From NCBI GenBank assembly GCA_964502465.1, contig CAZCWX010000217.1:1-12080 (forward strand): a stretch of 12,080 bases of DNA, in the 5' to 3' direction. Under the pieces are notes generated by a model. That model worked only from the letters and a program-made list of their open reading frames with translations, was not told the DNA's origin and made no database searches. Origin of the DNA: CAZCWX01 sp964502465. GTDB lineage: Bacteria > Desulfobacterota > Binatia > Bin18. Both the position numbers and the translations under genes were made by a program. Positions 6,905-12,080 of the stretch are shown here, piece after piece; within the stretch, counting starts at the first letter, position 1; each line of letters starts with the position of its first letter.

Positions 6905-7357
6905 ATGCGGCATTGGAAAAACACAGTCGTGGGAGCGGTGGTCAGCTTATTCCTCGCTGGTCCTGCCTTCGCGTACTACGATGAGTACAATGATTGGGAG
7001 GATGCGCATCCGCTGCGTATCGTCTCGTACCCCATACACGCAGCTGGGTATGCCATAGAATGGCTGGTGACGCGCCCGATTCACGCGTTGGTGTCTCAAC
7101 CAGAGTTAGAACCGATTTTCGGACATCGGGGGTCAGAATGGGACTTCGGGGTAGACCTGCCCCCAGTCTCTGGGGTAACGACAGCTGCCCCTCCGGTTGC
7201 TCCAGTTTCAGCGATCAGCCCGGAAGATCTTGAGGCCATGCGCCGTGCTGCCGAGGATGCACGGGTTGCAGCCGAAGAGGCGAAGCGTGCTGCCGAAGCC
7301 GCGGCCCGATCCGCCGAAAAAGCAGATAGAGCGTTCGAGCGATCGTTACAGAAGTAA
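6905..7357 (+). CDS. Exported protein with alanine-rich coiled-coil tail, function unknown
   Basis: The protein has 150 residues. The Sec signal peptide has a basic start MRHWKN, a core VVGAVVSLFLAG and likely cleavage after AFA at residue 23. The first mature segment has many aromatic residues (YYDEYNDWEDAHPLRIVSYP), followed by AAGYAIEWLVTRPIHALVSQP and a PIFG segment near 70-73. A Pro/Ala/Val-rich linker spans 85-105. The last 45 residues (106-150) form a long helix of Ala, Glu, Arg and Lys in near-heptad order, like the coiled coil of Lpp-type envelope proteins. There is no lipobox cysteine, so it is probably periplasmic or surface-associated. The ribosome binding site is AAGGAGGAGG (6888-6897), 7 nt before the ATG. 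I do not recognise a named family; a structural envelope role is inference from composition. Confidence 0.85.
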   Translation: MRHWKNTVVGAVVSLFLAGPAFAYYDEYNDWEDAHPLRIVSYPIHAAGYAIEWLVTRPIHALVSQPELEPIFGHRGSEWDFGVDLPPVSGVTTAAPPVAPVSAISPEDLEAMRRAAEDARVAAEEAKRAAEAAARSAEKADRAFERSLQK

Positions 7358-7371
7358 CCACAATATCGCGA

Positions 7372-7440
7372 GGAAGCCTGGGTCTCTGGATGCGAAGAGA
7401 AAGGGGGCCTGGGCTTCCCGTTCTTTTGTGTCTTTCTCTT
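7372..7440. other. Overlapping inverted repeats in the gap before malQ
   Basis: Two long-range stems overlap in the 121-bp gap. GGAAGCC (7372-7378) pairs with GGCTTCC (7412-7418), and AAGAGAAAG (7395-7403) pairs perfectly with CTTTCTCTT (7432-7440). The left arm of the second stem lies inside the loop of the first, so the two interlock and cannot form as simple nested hairpins. They would be alternatives or a pseudoknot. The pyrimidine-rich TTCTTTTGTGTCTTT lies between them. It may be a terminator or leader structure, or chance in biased sequence. Confidence 0.3.
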
Positions 7441-7478
7441 GCAACGGCGAAACTCCACAGAGCGTGTGAGGTGTCTCG

Positions 7479-9002
7479 GTGAGCCTCGTCAGATCTAGCG
7501 GGATCCTCTTGCACCTCACCTCCCTACCGAATCGTTTTGGTATCGGCGATCTCGGGGCGGGTGCGTATCAGTTTATCGATTTCCTTGCTGAAACCCAACA
7601 AAGTCTGTGGCAAATTCTGCCACTGGGTCCGACGAGTAGCGGCAACGAGCACTCACCGTATGTTTCGCTCTCGGCCTTTGCGGGAAATCCATTACTGATT
7701 AGTCTCGAAGCGCTATGCGAGGAGGGTCTCCTGCCCTCATCTGTCCTTGAGGCTGCACCGTCTTTCCCTGAGGGGGTGACAAATTATCAAGGAGCAAGCG
7801 ACTGCAAGCTCTCGCTCCTGCGGACTACCTCCGAGCGATTTCAGACCGCGGCCTCTGCATCCTGGCGAGATGCCTTTGCCGAATTTTGTGACAACCAGCG
7901 CTGGTGGCTGGATGACTACGCCCTGTTTATGGCGTTGCGGGAGGTCTTTCAGGACGCTGCCTGGAATACCTGGGACCCGGACCTTGTTCAGCGGATTCCC
8001 GCTGCTCTGGTGCATTGGCGTACGCGGCTGCAACCGGAACTACTTTTTCACCAGCATGTGCAATTCTTCTTCTTCACTCAGTGGGAACGTCTCAAGACAT
8101 ACGCGAACCAGCGCAGGGTGCGAATCTTTGGAGACCTGCCGATCTATGTGGCCTTTGATAGTGTCGAGGTGTGGTCTCGACCAGAGTTGTTTGTCCTCGA
8201 CCCTGTGACCTCGAACCCACTCTTTATGGCCGGCGTGCCACCCGACGCTTTCAGCGCTACCGGTCAGCGTTGGGGAAATCCGCTCTATCGCTGGTGGGAC
8301 GAAAGCGGTCATCCAGTTCCCTCGCTCTACAACTGGTGGATCCAGCGATTCAGGTCAACGTTAGCGCTCGTTGATCTGGTGAGAATTGATCACTTTCGTG
8401 GGTTCGAAGCGTACTGGTCGGTACCAGCGCAGGAAGAGACAGCAATCAACGGTCAGTGGATCAAAGGTCCCGGTGCTGGTCTGTTTACTGCCGTGCAAGA
8501 GGCTTTGGGCGAACTCCCTGTTATTGCTGAGGATCTCGGAGTGATCACGCCAGAGGTTGAAGTGCTGAGGCGACACTTTGGCTTTCCGGGTATGAAAGTC
8601 TTACAGTTTGCCTTTGATGGCGATGCTCATAATCCCTATCTTCCCCACAACTATCCGGATCCACATTGCGTTGTGTACACTGGTACGCATGACAACGACA
8701 CCACTCTTGGGTGGTTTGCTACCTCCACGTCCCCATGTCGTACTGCCATACTCCGCTATCTCAATCAGAAGGACAGTGCGAGCCTCCACTGGAATGTGAT
8801 CCGGCTTGCGCTGGGTTCAGTGGCGAGGCTCGCAATCATTCCGTTGCAAGATGTGCTGGGTCTTGGCAGCGAGGGCCGCATGAATGTTCCAGGCCAGGAG
8901 GAAGGCAACTGGCGGTGGCGCTGCTTACCCACTGCACTGAATCCCGAGATCCGCGCGCGTCTGGCTGAAATGACCCGCACCTATGGTCGGGACACTGCCT
9001 GA
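7479..9002 (+). CDS. malQ: 4-alpha-glucanotransferase (amylomaltase, GH77)
   Basis: This cytoplasmic disproportionating enzyme transfers alpha-1,4-glucan segments between maltodextrins or glycogen-derived chains, releasing glucose. The length (507 residues) is that of the compact bacterial amylomaltases. Family signatures run in order: RSSGILLHLTSLP (5-17), WQILPLGP (44-51), SPYVSLSAFAGNPLLI (59-74), GDLPIYVAFDS (218-228), AGVPPDAFSATGQRWGNPLY (251-270) and GNWRWR (476-481). The catalytic residues are visible: nucleophile Asp304 in RIDHFRGFEAYW, acid/base Glu351 in VIAEDLGVITPEV, and Asp405 in YTGTHDNDTTLGW. The chosen start is GTG with GAGG 7 nt upstream; the RSSGILLH motif follows at once, as in homologues. 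No other glycogen or maltose genes are in the window, so its substrate is not set by context. It is followed by a probable terminator. Confidence 0.96.
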   Translation: MSLVRSSGILLHLTSLPNRFGIGDLGAGAYQFIDFLAETQQSLWQILPLGPTSSGNEHSPYVSLSAFAGNPLLISLEALCEEGLLPSSVLEAAPSFPEGVTNYQGASDCKLSLLRTTSERFQTAASASWRDAFAEFCDNQRWWLDDYALFMALREVFQDAAWNTWDPDLVQRIPAALVHWRTRLQPELLFHQHVQFFFFTQWERLKTYANQRRVRIFGDLPIYVAFDSVEVWSRPELFVLDPVTSNPLFMAGVPPDAFSATGQRWGNPLYRWWDESGHPVPSLYNWWIQRFRSTLALVDLVRIDHFRGFEAYWSVPAQEETAINGQWIKGPGAGLFTAVQEALGELPVIAEDLGVITPEVEVLRRHFGFPGMKVLQFAFDGDAHNPYLPHNYPDPHCVVYTGTHDNDTTLGWFATSTSPCRTAILRYLNQKDSASLHWNVIRLALGSVARLAIIPLQDVLGLGSEGRMNVPGQEEGNWRWRCLPTALNPEIRARLAEMTRTYGRDTA

Positions 9003-9031
9003 GTTCATAAATAACGTGGGGAAAGAACGGC

Positions 9032-9058
9032 AGGTGCAGGCTGCTCTACCTTTTTTTT
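9032..9058 (+). terminator. Probable intrinsic terminator of malQ
   Basis: AGGT at 9032-9035 can pair with ACCT at 9048-9051. The stem extends inward by a G-T pair and, after one mismatch, two more pairs. A run of eight T residues (9051-9058) follows. The T-run is the stronger half of the evidence; the stem is imperfect and short. Confidence 0.4.
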
Positions 9059-9095
9059 CTTCGATCAAACCACCAAAGTTTGGCACACCCGCTTT

Positions 9096-9178
9096 GTCAC
9101 CCTGAGTGCAACGAAGGGTCTCTCAGAGAGACGCCTCGCGGAGTTTATCCTGAGCGAAGTCGAAGGACTCAGCATGAC
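9096..9178. repeat. Dispersed repeat of the CCTGAGCGAAG type
   Basis: The ends GTCACCCTGAG (left) and CTCAGCATGAC (right) form an imperfect inverted pair. Two direct CCTGAG units occur at 9101 and 9149, followed by GTGCAACGAAGGGTC and CGAAGTCGAAGGACTC. Between them GTCTCTC (9118-9124) and GAGAGAC (9126-9132) form a perfect 7-bp palindrome about a single A. From general knowledge, elements reading GTCATCCTGAGCGAAG...GACTC or their complement are spread through intergenic regions of many uncultured and soil bacteria. It encodes nothing and is probably a non-autonomous MITE-like or REP-like element. Confidence 0.7.
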
Positions 9179-9265
9179 AGCATTGAGGTAACCATCCAGT
9201 GAAGCGTACCAAAGTCATGCGGTCCGATTTCGCCAAGTGTCCTCTCGCGGAACAAAGGCGGATCC

Positions 9266-9294
9266 TTGCGTCTCGCCGTGTTTTTTTCTATAGC
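9266..9294 (+). promoter_or_regulatory. Candidate sigma-70-type promoter for mutS
   Basis: TTGCGT and TATAGC are spaced by exactly 17 bp, and the spacer includes a run of seven T. Transcription would begin near 9301, giving a leader of only 20 to 30 nt before the mutS start. Box matches are partial (three of six and four of six), so support comes mainly from spacing and position. Confidence 0.4.
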
Positions 9295-9320
9295 CTGCAG
9301 GTTAAATCCCTGCGTGAGAG

Positions 9321-11933
9321 ATGTGGATCGTGAGAAAAAATGAGGCTCGTTCTACTCCTCCCTCTACAACCTTGCGCGCTCCTGAAACCGACATGATGGA
9401 GCAGTACCACAAGGTGAAGGCGCAGTATCAAGACGCACTGCTATTTTTTCGCCTCGGCGACTTCTACGAGATGTTCTACGACGACGCAGCAGTAGCGGCA
9501 CGCGAGCTGGATATTGTGCTCACTTCTCGTCCACAAGGAAGAGGAAGCGAGCGGGTGCCGCTCTGCGGGGTGCCACACCATCGCTTAGAGTCCTACCTCG
9601 CCCGCCTCATTGAGAAAGGATACAAGGTCGCCATTTGCGAGCAGCTCGAAGGGCCACAAAAAGGGAGAGGGATTATCCAGCGCGACATTGTGCGAGTGGT
9701 GACCCCAGGGACCCTTTTCGAAACCAGCGGCAAGGAACGGACCGTGACTGCGTTGTTTTCTGATCGAGAGCAGATCGGCGCCGCCTTTTTAGACCTTGTG
9801 ACTGGGGAGTTTCTCGTCACAGAGACGACCCGAGCTGACTTGCCTACCCTCTTTGTCAAGCTCCAGCCCAAAGAAATCGTGCTCAAAGTAGGAGATCAAC
9901 TCGATAGCACCGTGAATCTGGGGACGTTTGTGACCCAGCGGCCGAAAGAAGAGTTTACCGCTGAGCGCGCGCTGGAATTGCTTGCTGACTCATTCGATCG
10001 GGGGACCATAGACTCGCTCATCCTATCTCATCGGCGCTCGCTCATTGCCGCTGGTGCTCTCCTGGCTTATGTCAAGGAAACGCAACGGACGTTTCTTCCG
10101 CACCTCAAGGCTCCCCAACCGTATCGTAGTGAGGATTTTGTCTGCCTGGATCCGCAAACGCAACGAAATCTTGAGCTGGTAGAAAACATTCTCGAAGGGA
10201 CGGAAGAAGGAACACTTTTTTCCGTGCTCAACCTGACACAGACACGCATGGGGAGACGGCGGCTCAGGAACTGGATTCTCCACCCGCTCCTTTCGGTTGA
10301 GCACATTGGACAACGTCAAGAGGCGGTTGCTGAATTAGTTGTCCATCACAGCGTACGTACTGAGCTGCGGACTGCCTTATCACAGATCCTCGATCTGGAG
10401 CGGCTGACCTCTCGCCTCACTTCAGCCATTGCCTCTCCACGTGATCTGGCAGCGCTGCACGCCTCACTTGTTCCGTTGCCGCGTCTTCGTGACCTGCTCT
10501 CTCGGTGCGGTGCCCCTTTTGCGTGCTCGCTGCGAGACGCACTGGATCCACTCGACGATATCCACGCGGAAATTCAGCGGGTGTTAGTCGATGAACCAAA
10601 AGCGCTTGCAAGAGAAGGAGGCATCATCCGCGATGGAGTCTCAGCTGAATTGGACGAACTGCGGGCGCTCCAGACCACTGGCAGTGATTGGTTAGCAAGT
10701 TTTGAACAACAGGAGCGTGAGCGAACCGGCATTCCCAACCTGAGGGTCGGGTTCAATAAGATCTTTGGGTATTATCTGGAGGTGACCAAGTCGTACCTTC
10801 GCTCTGTGCCCGAAACTTATCTCCGTCGTCAGACGCTCGTTCATGCCGAACGGTTTGTGACGGATGAACTCAGGCGATTTGAGGCGCAAGTGCTCTCCGC
10901 TACCGATCGCAGCCGGGTGCTGGAGCACGAACTCTTCTCCAGCCTACGGGAGCAAGTAGCGAGACAGGCAGACCGTTTGCGTCAAACCGCGAGTACCCTT
11001 GGTACGCTTGATGTCCTCTGTGCTCTCGCCGAAGTCGCAGCCAAGAAAGGGTGGGTACGTCCCGACATTTCTGGCGGATACAATCTATGCATTCTCGAAG
11101 GCCGTCATCCAGTGGTGGAAGCGCTAACCGGTAGCTTTGTGCCAAATGATCTGCGGCTGGACAAACAGGCTCACCTGCTGCTTTTGACTGGTCCCAATGC
11201 GGCAGGGAAGAGCACCTATGCACGCCAGACTGCTTTGCTCATCTTGTTAGGACAGATGGGGAGTTTCCTTCCTGCAGACGCAGCAACAATTGGGGTGGTG
11301 GATCGCATTTTTACCCGCATTGGAGCAGCGGATTTTCTCGCCCGTGGGCTCTCAACATTCATGGTAGAGATGATGGAAACAGCGAACATCCTGCGTCATG
11401 CGACAGACCGAAGCCTAGTGATTCTCGATGAGGTAGGACGTGGCACTGGGACCTCCGACGGGAAGGCGATTGCTCAGGCGGTGGCAGAGAATCTGGCGCG
11501 AGAAGTCAGAGCCAAGACTATTTTTACCACCCATTACCACGAGTTGGCCCAATTAGCAGACACCATTTCTGGCATTGTCAATGCCCGTCTTGAGGTGAGG
11601 GAAGATCAGGAAGAGGTGACGTTTCTCTACAAAGTGGTTCCTGGTGCAGCCCAGAAAAGCTATGGCCTGTATGTGGCCAAGTTAGCAGGATTGCCTCCGC
11701 CTGTGATTCAGCGTGCCGGAGAGCTGCTCTCAGGCTGGGAACACGAGAAAGAGAAAGCCCCTCTCAATCCACAGGCGAGAAGGAAGAATCACCGGGAAGA
11801 GGCCCAAGCGAGACCTGCAGACTCTGCGGTGATGGAACGGCTCGCACAGCTTGATCCGCTCCATACGACCCCCATGGAAGCGTTGATGCTCGTGGCAGAG
11901 TTGAAAAAGCTGATGGAGGGAGAGCGCGAGTAA
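9321..11933 (+). CDS. mutS: DNA mismatch repair protein MutS
   Basis: MutS is the cytoplasmic ATPase clamp that recognises mispaired and unpaired bases and recruits MutL. At 870 residues it has the full MutS1 length. Domain I begins at about residue 25 and holds the mismatch-probing Phe-X-Glu in GDFYEMFYDDA (Phe48, Glu50). The connector (about 145-270), lever and clamp (about 280-590) and ATPase follow. Walker A is GPNAAGKS (624-631, Lys630), Walker B is VILDEVGRGTGTSDGK with Asp703 and Glu704, and TIFTTHYHELAQLA and GAAQKSYGLYVAKLAGLP (775-792) are the conserved helix-turn-helix interface. The end keeps the LDPLHTTPMEALMLVAELKKL segment that closes full-length MutS proteins. The start is uncertain: ATG 9321 lacks a spaced Shine-Dalgarno, and the in-frame GTG at 9330 (GAGAG nine bases before it) is an alternative. 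Both give a longer N-terminal extension than E. coli MutS. mutL is not nearby. Confidence 0.97.
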   Translation: MWIVRKNEARSTPPSTTLRAPETDMMEQYHKVKAQYQDALLFFRLGDFYEMFYDDAAVAARELDIVLTSRPQGRGSERVPLCGVPHHRLESYLARLIEKGYKVAICEQLEGPQKGRGIIQRDIVRVVTPGTLFETSGKERTVTALFSDREQIGAAFLDLVTGEFLVTETTRADLPTLFVKLQPKEIVLKVGDQLDSTVNLGTFVTQRPKEEFTAERALELLADSFDRGTIDSLILSHRRSLIAAGALLAYVKETQRTFLPHLKAPQPYRSEDFVCLDPQTQRNLELVENILEGTEEGTLFSVLNLTQTRMGRRRLRNWILHPLLSVEHIGQRQEAVAELVVHHSVRTELRTALSQILDLERLTSRLTSAIASPRDLAALHASLVPLPRLRDLLSRCGAPFACSLRDALDPLDDIHAEIQRVLVDEPKALAREGGIIRDGVSAELDELRALQTTGSDWLASFEQQERERTGIPNLRVGFNKIFGYYLEVTKSYLRSVPETYLRRQTLVHAERFVTDELRRFEAQVLSATDRSRVLEHELFSSLREQVARQADRLRQTASTLGTLDVLCALAEVAAKKGWVRPDISGGYNLCILEGRHPVVEALTGSFVPNDLRLDKQAHLLLLTGPNAAGKSTYARQTALLILLGQMGSFLPADAATIGVVDRIFTRIGAADFLARGLSTFMVEMMETANILRHATDRSLVILDEVGRGTGTSDGKAIAQAVAENLAREVRAKTIFTTHYHELAQLADTISGIVNARLEVREDQEEVTFLYKVVPGAAQKSYGLYVAKLAGLPPPVIQRAGELLSGWEHEKEKAPLNPQARRKNHREEAQARPADSAVMERLAQLDPLHTTPMEALMLVAELKKLMEGERE

Positions 11934-11943
11934 GGACTCGCGC
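11924..11943 (+). terminator. Perfect hairpin overlapping the mutS stop codon
   Basis: GCGCGAGT (11924-11931) and ACTCGCGC (11936-11943) form a perfect 8-bp stem closed by the loop AAGG. The TAA stop lies at 11931-11933, on the loop side of the stem. The stem is GC-rich, but ATCAATCAATT rather than a T-run follows, so it is a weak intrinsic terminator at best. It may instead protect the mRNA 3' end or pause transcription. Confidence 0.45.
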
Positions 11944-11966
11944 ATCAATCAATTGACCGTTCTTTA

Positions 11967-12025
11967 TTGTGGTGCAGGCCTCTGGCCTGCACCAACTCAG
12001 GCAGGCGAGGACGCCTGCACCACAA
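11967..12025. repeat. Palindromic intergenic element, copy 2 (two nested hairpins)
   Basis: This copy is more symmetrical than the one at 3885-3942. Terminal arms TTGTGGTGCAGGC (11967-11979) and GCCTGCACCACAA (12013-12025) are perfect 13-bp inverted repeats. Within them, GGTGCAGGCC (11971-11980) pairs with GGCCTGCACC (11984-11993) around TCT, and GCAGGCG (12001-12007) pairs with CGCCTGC (12012-12018) around AGGA. Single strands could therefore form either one long-range stem or two side-by-side hairpins. The left flank TTGACCGTTCT (11953-11963) is shared with copy 1 at 10 of 11 bases. The element lies 34 bp downstream of the mutS stop. Confidence 0.85.
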
Positions 12026-12045
12026 GCATTGCTCAAGAGTCGTAG

Positions 12046-12061
12046 GGTGCAGTTGTGCACC
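12046..12061. repeat. Small palindrome following the larger element
   Basis: GGTGCA (12046-12051) and TGCACC (12056-12061) form a perfect 6-bp stem around GTTG, inside the context GTAGGGTGCA...TGCACCGGAT. The GTAGGGTGnn...CACC style is that of short palindromic repeats common between genes in several proteobacterial and cyanobacterial genomes. The window ends 19 bp later, so its full extent is not visible. Confidence 0.5.
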
Positions 12062-12080
12062 GGATTTATTGGCGCGTGGA

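Larger units (their letters stand above)
9003..9320. other. 318-bp intergenic region between malQ and mutS
   Basis: No plausible gene is present. From left to right it holds a short hairpin plus T-run that probably ends malQ, a dispersed repeat with CCTGAG motifs (9096-9178), about 85 bp without recognisable structure, and a candidate promoter close to mutS. The separation suggests that mutS is transcribed on its own. Confidence 0.7.

Noticed and set aside
9032..9050. GGTGCAGGC after malQ as a third copy of the palindromic element
   Set aside because: Only nine bases match and the inverted partner and flanks are missing; it is better explained as part of the malQ terminator stem.
10023..10319. 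Minus-strand frame of 98 codons within mutS
   Set aside because: It is a shadow of mutS with no independent support.
11953..11972. TTGACC followed by TATTGT next to palindromic copy 2, resembling promoter boxes
   Set aside because: The spacing is only about 6 bp, far too short for a sigma-70 promoter, and the bases are part of the repeat's conserved flank.

Overview
The window looks like an ordinary chromosomal segment of a Gram-negative, probably aerobic bacterium. It encodes a TonB-dependent outer-membrane receptor, several exported proteins and a SCO-type copper chaperone of the respiratory chain. Base composition is moderately GC-rich, and start codons include ATG, GTG and TTG, mostly behind strong Shine-Dalgarno sites. 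The dispersed palindromic repeats between genes resemble those seen in large genomes of uncultured deltaproteobacterial, Binatota or Tectomicrobia-like lineages. That placement is a weak inference, because there is no rRNA in the window.

Left part (1-5461). The window opens with the last 33 codons of a plus-strand gene, probably an acyl-CoA dehydrogenase. It converges on a minus-strand block that reads, in transcription order: a lipoprotein fusing a CusF-like copper-binding domain to a SCO1/SenC domain; a small periplasmic protein of unknown function; a TonB-dependent receptor with a TTG start; and a CoA-acylating methylmalonate-semialdehyde dehydrogenase. The first two genes are 39 bp apart and the last two 47 bp apart. 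A 161-bp gap holding a palindromic repeat separates the two pairs. The first three products are envelope proteins and may handle a metal, copper being the best guess. The dehydrogenase and the acyl-CoA dehydrogenase fit valine or propionyl-CoA-forming degradation.

Middle (5462-7478). A 163-bp divergent region separates the SCO gene from hemB (zinc-type porphobilinogen synthase). Copper delivery and haem synthesis both feed terminal oxidases, so the pairing makes sense, though it is only suggestive. hemB is followed by a degenerate heptamer tandem repeat, a 55-residue basic protein of unknown function, and an exported protein with an alanine-rich coiled-coil tail.

Right part (7479-12080). malQ (4-alpha-glucanotransferase) and mutS (DNA mismatch recognition ATPase) lie on the plus strand, separated by 318 bp. 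That gap holds a probable terminator, a dispersed repeat of the CCTGAGCGAAG type and a candidate mutS promoter. Downstream of mutS are a perfect hairpin overlapping its stop codon, a second copy of the palindromic element found near position 3900, and a further small palindrome.

I found no CRISPR array, transposase, phage gene, toxin-antitoxin pair, tRNA or rRNA. I see no convincing new multigene system. The most unusual items are the paired palindromic elements, the CusF-SCO fusion with its envelope neighbours, and two or three small conserved-looking proteins of unknown role.
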